The notes below the pieces were generated by a model. It worked only from the letters and a program-made list of their open reading frames with translations. It did not search any database and was not told where the DNA came from. A DNA stretch of 54,421 nucleotides from a virus. The translations under genes and the position numbers were made by a program. The DNA lies in the IMG/VR virus record IMGVR_UViG_3300021061_000218, positions 1-54,421 of that record. One strand, written 5' to 3'. The first letter of the stretch is position 1; the number at the start of each line of letters is the position of its first letter. Shown in pieces: positions 33,452-40,528 of this stretch.

Positions 33452-33637
33452 TTTTTTATTTCTGGCTGTGTGAGGGGGGTGGCTCCAATTAAACACCGGG
33501 GGTGGCAAAACACAAACAGACAAGTGCAATTCCGGACTGCAAACATGGCTTGCTGCTGCGCAACTGTGGGCCTTTTCGCCAATTTGTTTACATAATATAG
33601 ATTAGTGAAAGTACATTCACACACAAGTGTGTTGTAC
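33452..33637. other. Convergent intergenic region with dif-half-like sequence
   Basis: No gene. Contains TGTTTACATAA at 33585-33595, which matches the reverse complement of the attL right arm in 10 of 11 bases and is followed by six bases and a weak second arm. An AGTAC ... ACACAC-TT-GTGTGT ... GTACT hairpin at about 33609-33638 could end transcription of the minus-strand gene. Confidence 0.4.
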
Positions 33638-34063
33638 TCACACGTCTACTGCATTCTCCTTCGCCTTCTGCTTCTCCTCTGCCTCTAGCATGCGTCGCAG
33701 TTCTTCCTCTGGAAGATGAGCCGGATCGACTCTTAAGAGGTTTATGGTGGTCTTCTGTGCGTCGCTGCCTATGAGCTCTGCGAACTTCGCCAAGTTCTCT
33801 GATGCCTTCATTTGATCTGAGTGCTTCACGTCGTCTTTCACATCTCTCTTCAAGATCCCAAGCCAGTAATCGAGCACTCCTGCTCCAATTTCACGCTTGA
33901 GCGCCGCATTCCCCAATTTCGCCTCCAAATCAGCTATACGTGCCCCCTTCGCCAAAGGAGCGTGGCCGCCGTAGTAGTAGGGTGGCGTATGCGGCGGGGT
34001 CCCCTTCTTACTCCCCGCTGGCACCACCTCAGGCCACTTATGCTCGTCTCCAGCTGGCGTCAT
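33638..34063 (-). CDS. Possible terminase small subunit
   Basis: A 141-residue protein with a Pro/Gly/His-rich N-terminus (1-45), a helical centre (ADLEAKLGNAALKREIGAGV, about 48-110) and an acidic/charged helical tail (PEEELRRMLEAEEKQKAKE). The layout - DNA-binding N-part, oligomerising helices, charged tail - and first place in the late minus-strand direction would fit TerS. However, it is separated from terL by four plus-strand genes and no helix-turn-helix is certain. Confidence 0.35.
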   Translation of the reverse strand: MTPAGDEHKWPEVVPAGSKKGTPPHTPPYYYGGHAPLAKGARIADLEAKLGNAALKREIGAGVLDYWLGILKRDVKDDVKHSDQMKASENLAKFAELIGSDAQKTTINLLRVDPAHLPEEELRRMLEAEEKQKAKENAVDV

Positions 34064-34144
34064 AATGTGCGTGTGTGTGAAATTTCTCCTCCTATGTACC
34101 ACACTTGCCTAAAGCCTGCAATCCCCCTCTCTTTATACTTAGCT

Positions 34145-34153
34145 ATTATACCA
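34145..34153 (-). promoter_or_regulatory. Extended -10 promoter for the minus-strand gene at 34063
   Basis: TGGTATAAT on the minus strand, a perfect extended -10. No good -35 lies 16-18 bases upstream. It is divergent from the strong plus promoter that begins 20 bases away. Confidence 0.55.
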
Positions 34154-34172
34154 TATTATTGATATTTTGTCC

Positions 34173-34217
34173 TTGACACTCAAGGGAGGAGGTATATACT
34201 AAAGATACTTCCTAACC
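34173..34217 (+). promoter_or_regulatory. Strong early promoter with CTTCCTAACC motif
   Basis: TTGACA (34173-34178), 16 bp, TATACT (34195-34200), seven bases, then CTTCCTAACC (34208-34217). This is the closest to consensus of the motif-bearing promoters, and it drives a structured RNA rather than a protein gene directly. Confidence 0.85.
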
Positions 34218-34412
34218 GTTCTGGTTGTCATCACCGCCAAGCAGGTCACACCGTAAGACTCAACCTGCACACCTCAATCGGACTAGAGAGCGCTACGTGC
34301 CAAGCGTAGCACATGAGATAGGAACGACTATCGTCCTCATTGCCTCGCTCTTGTCGCCACTGAGGGAAGAATAAGCTGCACCACTCGGTGCCGCTTTCGC
34401 TTCCCTCTTTTT
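34208..34412 (+). ncRNA. Structured ~205-nt RNA with own promoter and terminator
   Basis: It begins at the CTTCCTAACC start site. Clear helices are GCAGGT/ACCTGC (34241-34268), GCTACG/CGTAGC (34292-34310) and the two-part stem ATGAG-GATAG/CTATC-CTCAT (34313-34340). It closes with GAGGGAAG/CTTCCCTC enclosing CACC/GGTG and ending in TTTTT (34362-34412). There is no good coding frame. It is probably an abundant early phage RNA; no Rfam-type family recognised. Confidence 0.7.
34362..34412 (+). terminator. Terminator of the early structured RNA
   Basis: GAGGGAAG (34362-34369) pairs with CTTCCCTC (34400-34407), with an internal CACC-ACTC-GGTG hairpin, followed by TTTTT. Read-through would be needed for genes downstream unless they have another promoter. 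Confidence 0.7.
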
Positions 34413-34494
34413 GCCGTTCCACATTCCTGTGTGGGACGAGTAACTTCCTTGGTCCTTCGGACCTCGGAAGAACGCCCATCCGGGCGAACTTCCT
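34413..34494 (+). other. Cluster of three stable hairpins
   Basis: In order: GTTCCACA/TGTGGGAC (34416-34437), CTTCC..GGTCC-TTCG-GGACC..GGAAG (34444-34470) and CGCCC-ATCC-GGGCG (34473-34486). They are followed by CTTCCTACCC, a variant of the start-site motif, just before a small membrane-protein gene. They may form the leader of that gene or an RNA-processing region. Confidence 0.55.
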
Positions 34495-34507
34495 ACCCCC
34501 TCTCTAT

Positions 34508-34642
34508 ATGACGTGCTTCACGTCTCGTCTCTTTATCGTTCTGTATGGTTCTGCGCTGATTGCGCTTGTACTCGCAGGGGCTCTCGGGCCTATCGACTTG
34601 AGCCCCTCTCCGCTCGCCTCTCCGTTCATTGATCTTCTGTAA
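34508..34642 (+). CDS. 44-residue membrane protein
   Basis: It starts at ATG 34508 after a pyrimidine-rich leader containing CTTCCTACCCCC. One transmembrane helix (LFIVLYGSALIALVLAGALG) is followed by a short Pro/Ser-rich tail. A hairpin GACGTG-CTT-CACGTC begins two bases inside the gene and could hide the start codon. Role unknown; small early membrane proteins often act in superinfection exclusion. Confidence 0.45.
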   Translation: MTCFTSRLFIVLYGSALIALVLAGALGPIDLSPSPLASPFIDLL

Positions 34643-34663
34643 ATCCCCTCCCCGTCCTAGACT

Positions 34664-35005
34664 ATGACAATGCAAACGAGACCTCCCACCGCTGAAGAGC
34701 TGAAGGCATTCGTTCAGATTCATGCACACCAGAACCAGACAAGCCTTGTGTTACTCCTTCTCGAAAGCGTGGTCATAACGCACGATGATATCCGCAATCT
34801 CTACGTTGAAACTCCAGATGGCGGCGAAGACGAGCAAGACATTACTGAATGGATCGTGGTGAGCTCAAAGCTCCTCGAAACCCTCGAAGCCCTCGGGCAA
34901 CCTGTTCTCATCTCTGACCTAGGCTCCTGGTGGGGCAGGATGGAGTCAGGTCATGACATCTCTGAAGACAAGATCATCAAAGAAGCCTGGCTCAAGATGC
35001 AATAA
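34664..35005 (+). CDS. Hypothetical early protein
   Basis: A 113-residue acidic protein. Helices at 10-45 are followed by a mixed region with SLVLLLLESVVITHDDI and a C-terminal WWGRMESGHD. No family, signal or membrane segment is clear; the Leu/Val stretch is too short and is part of a helix. First soluble product of the 34.6-38.1 kb plus-strand unit. Confidence 0.55.
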   Translation: MTMQTRPPTAEELKAFVQIHAHQNQTSLVLLLLESVVITHDDIRNLYVETPDGGEDEQDITEWIVVSSKLLETLEALGQPVLISDLGSWWGRMESGHDISEDKIIKEAWLKMQ

Positions 35006-35057
35006 GCCCCCTCACTCATACAAACATTTATCTCCGTCCTCCCTTTCCCTCTTTCGT

Positions 35058-35360
35058 ATGTTCACCTTTAAGTTTTACGTGAACGTGAAGACTGACAAAC
35101 ACGGCCGCAAATTAGACGATCTTGATGCACGCACCTCTCGTGCCCTGGACTACCTCTCGTCTCTCTACGGTCACGTCACCTATTCCCTGGACCGTGGTAG
35201 CTACAAGATCGGCCGAAAAACACACAGATCTGAGCCCTGCGTGGTCTTCACTGTCACCACCTCATTGACGCTTGATCATGGCGAGAGCTCTGCAAAGGCC
35301 CTCAAAAACATCTTCGACCAGATGCACATTCTCTTTGTCTACGAGAAGCAGAAGAAATAA
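35058..35360 (+). CDS. Hypothetical early protein, alpha/beta
   Basis: A 100-residue basic protein from ATG 35058, which follows a pyrimidine-only leader (CCCTCTTTCGT). It alternates beta strands (MFTFKFYVNVKTD, CVVFTVTTSLTL) with helices and ends EKQKK. The fold suggests a small ferredoxin-like domain, but no family is recognised. Confidence 0.55.
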   Translation: MFTFKFYVNVKTDKHGRKLDDLDARTSRALDYLSSLYGHVTYSLDRGSYKIGRKTHRSEPCVVFTVTTSLTLDHGESSAKALKNIFDQMHILFVYEKQKK

Positions 35361-35399
35361 CGAATCCGCATTTGCGCACTCCTCCTTTATCCCCCCTCT

Positions 35400-35819
35400 A
35401 TGTCGAATGACGTGGACTCTTTGGGCGATGTTCGTCGCTCCTCCCAACTCCCAACTTCTATGCCCCTTCCCACCGGAACGGGCTACTCCCATCAGCTTAT
35501 GCCCCAACCCATTACCCCCGGCCTCTGGCACGTAGACGAGGACGGCCTGAACTACGCCATCGTGGCCCCGAATAAGCCTGTCTCCTTCCTCACGCACGAG
35601 AAGCCCATCATTGCCATCTGCCAGCTCAGAAGTGATGCGCAATTGATGGCCGCCGCTCCCATCCTCCTCCAGCGCCTGAAGATGTCTCTCAAAGATGCCG
35701 AGGACGCCATTGAGAGTCCGTCAGCTGCGGTTCATTTCAATTGGGTGAGCATTGCAGAGGATATCCGATACGTGATTGCTCTCGCTGAATCTCACTTCCC
35801 CTTTAATCACCATGAATAA
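35400..35819 (+). CDS. Phage protein with the 'LMAAAPxLL' module
   Basis: A 139-residue protein. The N-terminal 35 residues are Pro/Ser-rich; then comes a domain PGLWHVDEDGLNYAIVA ... DAQLMAAAPILLQRLKMSLKD, a module common in phage proteins of unknown function. The C-terminal helix carries the only Trp/aromatic cluster. It overlaps the next gene by eight bases. Confidence 0.6.
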   Translation: MSNDVDSLGDVRRSSQLPTSMPLPTGTGYSHQLMPQPITPGLWHVDEDGLNYAIVAPNKPVSFLTHEKPIIAICQLRSDAQLMAAAPILLQRLKMSLKDAEDAIESPSAAVHFNWVSIAEDIRYVIALAESHFPFNHHE

Positions 35820-36015
35820 CAATCGCACTGTCCAAGACTTCTTAAACGATGTCCCGGATCCCATGCCGCCTATGACGCTCTCTATGTCTCGGCGTGAGCT
35901 TCTAGGCCGCTCTCGACTCGTCACACCCCCAACCCCATTCATCCCCTTTGGCCCTGCCCTCTTCATGGGGCTCTGCGCCCTTGCGGTCTCGTCTCTCTTT
36001 TCATTCATCTTCTAA
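35812..36015 (+). CDS. Small tail-anchored membrane protein
   Basis: A 67-residue protein from ATG 35812, inside the end of the previous gene. The N-terminal part is soluble and Pro-rich; the C-terminus is one membrane helix (FGPALFMGLCALAVSSLFSFIF). Function unknown. Confidence 0.5.
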   Translation: MNNNRTVQDFLNDVPDPMPPMTLSMSRRELLGRSRLVTPPTPFIPFGPALFMGLCALAVSSLFSFIF

Positions 36016-36037
36016 TTCCCCACTCCCCCTTATCATT

Positions 36038-36235
36038 ATGGTTACCCTCCTCACCGCTGGAATCCTCGTCTTTGGTCATCTGGTCCCCCTCACCTTCTGC
36101 CAGGGCACGACAGCCTCTGGCCTCTCTTATTCCGCCTACATTGAGGCGCATGCTACGACTCCTCAGCATAAGCAGGTTTGGACGGAGCAGGTAAAGCGTG
36201 GACAGATCCACATCTGTGGTAATTCCACTCTTTGA
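36038..36235 (+). CDS. Small secreted or membrane protein
   Basis: A 65-residue protein starting MVTLLTAGILVFGHLVPLTFCQG, a hydrophobic N-terminus that could be a signal sequence or membrane anchor, followed by a soluble part with two further Cys/His positions. The leader is C/T-rich (CCCCACTCCCCC). Not recognised. Confidence 0.5.
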   Translation: MVTLLTAGILVFGHLVPLTFCQGTTASGLSYSAYIEAHATTPQHKQVWTEQVKRGQIHICGNSTL

Positions 36236-36302
36236 GAGACACGTCAATTATCATTTACGAAATACAATGGTACGGTATCACAGAACTTTCCCACTTCACC
36301 GC

Positions 36303-36674
36303 ATGCCCCGACGCAAGATTAGACTCCCCGCCCCCGAGGAGGACGTCATTCGCAAGCCCCCCGTCAAAGCCCTCATCCGTAAATGGAAGAAGGGTGTGCA
36401 TCAGGGCGGTATCGTTGTCGTCTTCCCGGAGGTCCCAACCGATATCCCAGAAACTTGTAAGATCTATCAGCACATCCCCGATCTCGGTGCTGCCTCCTAT
36501 CACGCCATTGAGTCCATGACGGTCCAGGCTACGGAGAAAGAAGCCCGCCAGTACTTAGTCGAGCTCGCCCGCATGGGCATCCACTTCGAAGTCGCCAAAC
36601 GCATTTCTAAGAAGATGGACGAAGTCAGAAAGCGCAGATTCGAGAGCCGGGACTTCGGGATGATGCTGGTATAA
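36303..36674 (+). CDS. Hypothetical basic protein
   Basis: A 123-residue protein from ATG 36303 (MPRRKIRLPAPEED). This was chosen over ATG 36267 because of the pyrimidine-rich leader. A basic first third (ALIRKWKKGVHQGG) is followed by a helical domain (ATEKEARQYLVELARMGIHF) that could bind nucleic acid. No family recognised. Confidence 0.55.
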   Translation: MPRRKIRLPAPEEDVIRKPPVKALIRKWKKGVHQGGIVVVFPEVPTDIPETCKIYQHIPDLGAASYHAIESMTVQATEKEARQYLVELARMGIHFEVAKRISKKMDEVRKRRFESRDFGMMLV

Positions 36675-36696
36675 TACCCGCCCATCCACCTCTCTC

Positions 36697-36879
36697 ATGC
36701 TCGGAACAACCATCAAGTATCAGAAGAGAAACGTCTACGGAAAGATCCGCATGTACATCACCACCGCACACCGGGAGCCCATCTCATTTCTCACGGGCTC
36801 CCCTTCGATTACGTTAAACGATATAAAGGCTCTCCAAGCCCTCGGCTTTACGGTTGAGGAGGAGATAAAGCCTGAATAA
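36697..36879 (+). CDS. Small hypothetical protein
   Basis: A 60-residue protein with a basic N-terminal beta region (TTIKYQKRNVYGKIRMYI) and a C-terminal helix ending EEEIKPE. Unknown. The leader is C-rich and without a Shine-Dalgarno sequence. A CGGCC-ATTA-GGCCG hairpin lies 20 bases downstream. Confidence 0.5.
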   Translation: MLGTTIKYQKRNVYGKIRMYITTAHREPISFLTGSPSITLNDIKALQALGFTVEEEIKPE

Positions 36880-36939
36880 GGAATGCCCTACCCTTTGCTC
36901 GGCCATTAGGCCGCAGTGTAATTCTTCCTACCCACACCA

Positions 36940-37236
36940 ATGCTAAAAAAGATTGCGCCGCTCTTTGCGGTGTTGTTTGTTTTCGCTCTCTTCATCATCA
37001 TCGGAGGCCGCACATTCGCCACAAGCGAACTGGAGGCGGCTAAGCAGCGCTACATCGAATCTGTTCGTGGCAGCTGCATCACTATCGCAAATCGCACGCT
37101 CGACTGCTACGAAGGAGACAAGAGCGAGTGCGAGAAGCTGAAAGACTCCCAGAACTGGTTCATGTCTGAATTCGGGAAGTCTCCCGACTTCGTGTGTCAG
37201 GACCCCGGGGCGTATTTTTTAGTCTTCGGGGCCTGA
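36940..37236 (+). CDS. Exported or membrane-anchored small protein
   Basis: A 98-residue protein with an N-terminal hydrophobic segment (IAPLFAVLFVFALFIIIGG) and an outer part with four cysteines (SCITIA, DCYEG, ECEKL, VCQDP) likely to form two disulfides. It overlaps the start region of the following amidase gene, so it may be an accessory factor (spanin-like or lysis regulator) for that enzyme. The leader contains CTTCCTACCC close to the ATG. Confidence 0.55.
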   Translation: MLKKIAPLFAVLFVFALFIIIGGRTFATSELEAAKQRYIESVRGSCITIANRTLDCYEGDKSECEKLKDSQNWFMSEFGKSPDFVCQDPGAYFLVFGA

Positions 37237-38135
37237 TCAAACCCCTGACAACAATCGTCGTGCACCACACGGCGGTAGAGAGGGAGGACCAGCGAGCAGT
37301 CATAGAAGGAGCTCACCTTGGGCGTGGTTACGCCGAGGGGTGCACAGGCTCCCATATCGCCTATCACTTCTCTATCAACAGTAAAGGAAAGATTGATCAG
37401 AACCGTTGCCCCCAGGAGCGCAGCATCCACACCCGCTGTGGCCTGGGGATGGAGCAATGTCTGGGAGATGAAAAGGACATCAATAACGAGTCCCTCGCTA
37501 TCGTCCTTGAAGGCGACTTCACCAATCACCTCCCGCCCCCTGAGCAGCTCACGGCGCTTCAGAACCTCATCGCCTTCATTAAGGCGCAGTACCCCTCCGT
37601 TACGCACGTCATCCCCCACAGAGAAGCCAGCGCAACTGCGTGCCCGGGAAAGAAACTCTCTGACTGGCTTGGGGCGAAGTATCCCCAGCCGAAGCCAGAG
37701 CCGCCGCTACACAAGGCAGCCCCTCTCCCAGACGATGTCTGGAGGATCACCCGCTACTATTCCCCGATCGTAGGCCAACCTCGCTACTACATGGGCAAGA
37801 CCTACTTAGAGGATGTACGGATGAACTGTGGGCTTAATAAAGATGGGACCGCAGGCGACTGCTATCACACAGCTGATGGAAGCGATGTCCGCAATTACGC
37901 ACCGCTCACGTTGGCAGCATGCCCCCCTTCAATCCCGCATGGCACCAAGCTCAAGATTGAGATGTACGGCATCGTGGAGTGCCACGACAGGGGCGGGGCC
38001 ATCAAAGAGAAGCGTATTGACCTCTGGGCAGGACTTGGCATGGACGGCCTCGCCGTCCTCGCAGATAAGAAGTACGCCTGCCCTGGCGGTGCTACGAAAG
38101 ACGGCTGTCCTCTGAAAGTAGAAATCATGAAGTAA
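37194..38135 (+). CDS. N-acetylmuramoyl-L-alanine amidase with C-terminal 3D domain
   Basis: A 313-residue two-domain lysin. The amidase_2/PGRP domain (about 18-165) has zinc ligands His24/25 (VVHHTAV), His142 (PHREAS) and Cys150 (ACPGKK). The second domain (about 185-313) is a 3D double-psi barrel with GTKLKIEMYGIVECHDRG and KRIDLWAG, as in MltA- and YuiC-like lytic enzymes. No ATG lies near the domain start: GTG 37194 is used here, and a CTG at 37233 that overlaps the previous stop is an alternative. It ends at a strong terminator. Confidence 0.9.
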   Translation: MSGPRGVFFSLRGLIKPLTTIVVHHTAVEREDQRAVIEGAHLGRGYAEGCTGSHIAYHFSINSKGKIDQNRCPQERSIHTRCGLGMEQCLGDEKDINNESLAIVLEGDFTNHLPPPEQLTALQNLIAFIKAQYPSVTHVIPHREASATACPGKKLSDWLGAKYPQPKPEPPLHKAAPLPDDVWRITRYYSPIVGQPRYYMGKTYLEDVRMNCGLNKDGTAGDCYHTADGSDVRNYAPLTLAACPPSIPHGTKLKIEMYGIVECHDRGGAIKEKRIDLWAGLGMDGLAVLADKKYACPGGATKDGCPLKVEIMK

Positions 38136-38138
38136 GTA

Positions 38139-38166
38139 AAAAGCCCCTCCTCACGGTGGGGCTTTT
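38139..38166. terminator. Bidirectional terminator
   Basis: AAAAGCCCC (38139-38147) pairs with GGGGCTTTT (38158-38166), a perfect 9-bp stem with A- and T-runs on the two sides, so it can work on both strands. It separates the plus-strand amidase unit from the convergent minus-strand gene at 38176. Confidence 0.85.
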
Positions 38167-38175
38167 ATTGTGCCC

Positions 38176-38385
38176 TCAGATGCGAATCAGCATCCGTCCG
38201 GCACTATCCCTCACTCCTCGGTCCCATTCCGGGGCGAAGAGTCGTTGATCCCCTTCCGCCTCGATGTCGCTCTCACGGAAAGAGTGTTCGAGCGAGACCA
38301 AGCGGGAGAGGTCGCCTTCGGCGAAGCCCTCTTCTTCTGTTTCCATGTCTGTGTCTAATTCAAGTTCATCCACTTCACACTGCAT
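38176..38385 (-). CDS. Small very acidic protein
   Basis: A 69-residue protein with about 22 Asp/Glu residues, mostly in the first 45 (VDELELDTDMETEEEG). Small acidic early phage proteins can mimic DNA or block host enzymes, but no family match is visible. Its ATG follows CTTCCTAACC by six bases, downstream of a well-formed promoter. It ends against the bidirectional terminator. Confidence 0.6.
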   Translation of the reverse strand: MQCEVDELELDTDMETEEEGFAEGDLSRLVSLEHSFRESDIEAEGDQRLFAPEWDRGVRDSAGRMLIRI

Positions 38386-38391
38386 AATAGT

Positions 38392-38438
38392 GGTTAGGAA
38401 GTGGACGGAATAATGCCAGATAAGTTACGAATGATCAA
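38392..38438 (-). promoter_or_regulatory. Promoter with CTTCCTAACC motif (minus)
   Basis: TTGATC (38438-38433), 17 bp, CATTAT (38415-38410) with TG one base upstream (TGGCATTAT), eight bases, then CTTCCTAACC (38401-38392). Drives the acidic protein gene. Confidence 0.75.
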
Positions 38439-38467
38439 ATGACAGAACTCTTCATTTGTTTCGTAAC

Positions 38468-38830
38468 TCAGAGGAGACTCACGTCCATCTTGGCGTAGTA
38501 GAGCCTCTGTCCTCCCGGGAGGTAGGCAGTCACAAGAACCTTCATCTGCAACTGCTCCACGATGTCTTGAGCGATGGCGACGAGAGCAGGTAAGGGCACC
38601 GGGATTCCCTCTTCGAAAAGAAACCCAGCAAGGCCTGTCGGATCGTTATTGATGATGAAGACCTCTCCCCTGTCATCAATGGCTGTCGTGATGGATTCAA
38701 TGATCTTCACGAGGAACGCATCTGCGCAGATCTCCAGTTGATCCACAGGCATGGAAGCCAGCTCTGGATACGCCTCAATGGCGTCGAGCTTCGAGGCAAC
38801 AGCGTTCGTTACGGCGAGGACGGAACTCAT
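38468..38830 (-). CDS. Hypothetical protein
   Basis: A 120-residue acidic, mainly helical protein from ATG 38830 (MSSVLAVTNAVAS). It has a beta-containing centre (EVFIINNDPTGLAGFLFEEG) and a C-terminal strand-rich end (VLVTAYLPGGQRLYYAKMD). Not recognised. It belongs to the minus-strand early cluster. Confidence 0.55.
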   Translation of the reverse strand: MSSVLAVTNAVASKLDAIEAYPELASMPVDQLEICADAFLVKIIESITTAIDDRGEVFIINNDPTGLAGFLFEEGIPVPLPALVAIAQDIVEQLQMKVLVTAYLPGGQRLYYAKMDVSLL

Positions 38831-38879
38831 CTCATCTCTGCAAGATAACATCGTGGGGCTGGAGGAGATAGATAGGGGT

Positions 38880-39041
38880 TTAGGGCTTCAACAACTTGTC
38901 TTGTACGTTCTTGGGCAACTCTGAAAGAGCCTTCTGAATGTCATAGGTGATCTTTTTCATCATCTTGTTAGTCCAGAACATCCTCTCGGCATGACTTCCC
39001 GCCCTCATCGCCATCAGCATGTAGATTTCTGAGTCGGTCAT
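38880..39041 (-). CDS. 53-residue helical protein
   Basis: It starts at ATG 39041, overlapping the stop of the upstream gene by ATGA, and ends with TAA at 38880-38882. Met-rich, basic and helical (MTDSEIYMLMAMRAG, then FWTNKMMKKITYDIQKALS). The 4-base overlap and the coherent helical composition support a real gene. Function unknown. Confidence 0.5.
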   Translation of the reverse strand: MTDSEIYMLMAMRAGSHAERMFWTNKMMKKITYDIQKALSELPKNVQDKLLKP

Positions 39042-39496
39042 TCTTTCGGGAGAAGGCTATAGGCCGTGTCGATGGTCTTGGCAGCGTTGCCCTCCGTGGC
39101 TAGCCAGGCGTCGAGAATCCGTCGGGCCGCCTCACGCCAGCCCACGCTGATGATGATTACCCGCTGAAAGTCATGTTCTTCTTCCCCGAGGTCCACGACG
39201 AACGTATCGCCAGGGAGAGCGTTTGTGATGATGCCCGTGCTGGGGTCTTTAACAGGATCGAAGGGCTCGTAGCGATTCTTCTCCTCTCCATACGCCGCCT
39301 TCAGCCCAGCGGGATCGAGGAGGCCTTCAAGTATGTATACTGATGAGCCCGCTCCGGGGAAGAGGCGGCTATACGACTTCACATACCGTGTTTCCTCTAC
39401 GAATATTTCACGGCCGTCATCAAACACGTCATAGAGATCGTATCCCCCTTTCACCTGAGCCCGGATAATCGCCTGTAGTTTTTGTGCGGTGGTCAT
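39038..39496 (-). CDS. Hypothetical protein
   Basis: A 152-residue protein starting MTTAQKLQAIIRAQVKGGYD, a start that resembles host-take-over or regulatory proteins in other phages (helical opening followed by beta meander). Acidic middle; C-terminal helix WREAARRILDAWLATEGN. Linked by ATGA on both sides (39493 and 39038). Confidence 0.55.
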   Translation of the reverse strand: MTTAQKLQAIIRAQVKGGYDLYDVFDDGREIFVEETRYVKSYSRLFPGAGSSVYILEGLLDPAGLKAAYGEEKNRYEPFDPVKDPSTGIITNALPGDTFVVDLGEEEHDFQRVIIISVGWREAARRILDAWLATEGNAAKTIDTAYSLLPKE

Positions 39497-39642
39497 GGCT
39501 GTCTCTGGTAACCAAGAATCCATTCGAGATACATTCCTGTCACCAAGAATTTAAGAGCGATAACCTGCAGCTTCTGCTTGTCGGGGGTGGTCATAAGCTT
39601 CATTGGCTCCCCTCTTAAGGGAAGCACTAGAAACTTACGCAT
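39493..39642 (-). CDS. 49-residue hypothetical protein
   Basis: Read from ATG 39642 (MRKFLVLPLRGEPMK), overlapping the previous stop by eight bases; an internal ATG gives a 33-residue form starting MTTPDKQKLQ. Basic, with a hydrophobic segment (LQVIALKFLVTGMYLEWILG) that is probably an amphipathic helix. Its stop overlaps the next ATG (ATGA). Confidence 0.45.
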   Translation of the reverse strand: MRKFLVLPLRGEPMKLMTTPDKQKLQVIALKFLVTGMYLEWILGYQRQP

Positions 39643-40507
39643 CGTCATCTTCGTCTTCGTCCTTGCGGGCCTTGATGATCTTCTTAGCCTCGGCAACGAG
39701 CTCGGCCTTGTGCTTGTCTGCGAGGAGCTCTAAGAGAAGTTCCGTGCCCTCTTCGGTGAGGCCGTCTTCGTCTTTAATGTCGGCCTTACGGAGGACACGC
39801 TCTTCGGAACTGAGTCTGCTGTTACGATACAGAGAACGGATAGACATACGTTTGGATGGGGAAGAAGAAATTGAAGATCCTGATGCACAGGAGACAGTAA
39901 ACGAATATTTATTAGAGGAGACGGGTGAGGGTATGGAGTGGGTACAAGTGTCGGTGGTGTAGAAGCCCTCATCATCCGAAGGCTTGGACTCATCCACCTG
40001 CCTTGCAAACTTCTCTTCGGGGGGTGAGCACTTGCGGTAGTTTTCCCGAGGAACGCTAGAGATCTGCCAAGCCACAAGGCCATCAGGCTGGGCAAGGCGG
40101 AGGATCGTCCCCATATTGGTTACACTGAAGACCTGGCACCTGGCTCCTCTTGGGTAGATGTAATCAACTCCAGGGGCACTGAAGGATTCGGTGATCTCCA
40201 CCCAGTCCCCCACCTTAAATCGGTGTTTGGGGTCCTTATCAATCCCCTGCTCTTTCTTGAATTCGGCGAGGGTGAGGATGCGGTAGCCCATGTTTTTGTA
40301 CCACTCCCTCCCGGTATACTCGAGCGGGTCCCCAGCACGAATACACAGCTGATCTTCATACACCTCCCAAGCGGGTCTGTATTCAGTCGGCCGCTCTCCG
40401 TTCCCGAACCATACCCACCCTCCCTCTTCACAGAGACGGAGGTACTCATCTCTCTCTGCCTCGGTCTTGAGGTGAACGACGGTATTTTCAAGCTCACGCA
40501 AATGCAT
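39635..40507 (-). CDS. Hypothetical protein, 290 residues
   Basis: The N-terminal half (1-160) has an alpha/beta arrangement with a KVGDWVEITESF beta stretch typical of small SH3-like barrels. A Ser-rich linker (185-225) leads to a C-terminal helical segment (EEGTELLLELLADKHKAELV) ending in a DED-rich acidic tail. It could be a modular regulatory or DNA-metabolism protein, but no family is recognised. Confidence 0.55.
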   Translation of the reverse strand: MHLRELENTVVHLKTEAERDEYLRLCEEGGWVWFGNGERPTEYRPAWEVYEDQLCIRAGDPLEYTGREWYKNMGYRILTLAEFKKEQGIDKDPKHRFKVGDWVEITESFSAPGVDYIYPRGARCQVFSVTNMGTILRLAQPDGLVAWQISSVPRENYRKCSPPEEKFARQVDESKPSDDEGFYTTDTCTHSIPSPVSSNKYSFTVSCASGSSISSSPSKRMSIRSLYRNSRLSSEERVLRKADIKDEDGLTEEGTELLLELLADKHKAELVAEAKKIIKARKDEDEDDDA

Positions 40508-40528
40508 GATGAAACAAGCGGAAGAAAA

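Noticed and set aside
33585-33615. A second full dif site
   Set aside because: Only one arm matches well; the other is weak, so it is noted only as a low-interest observation.
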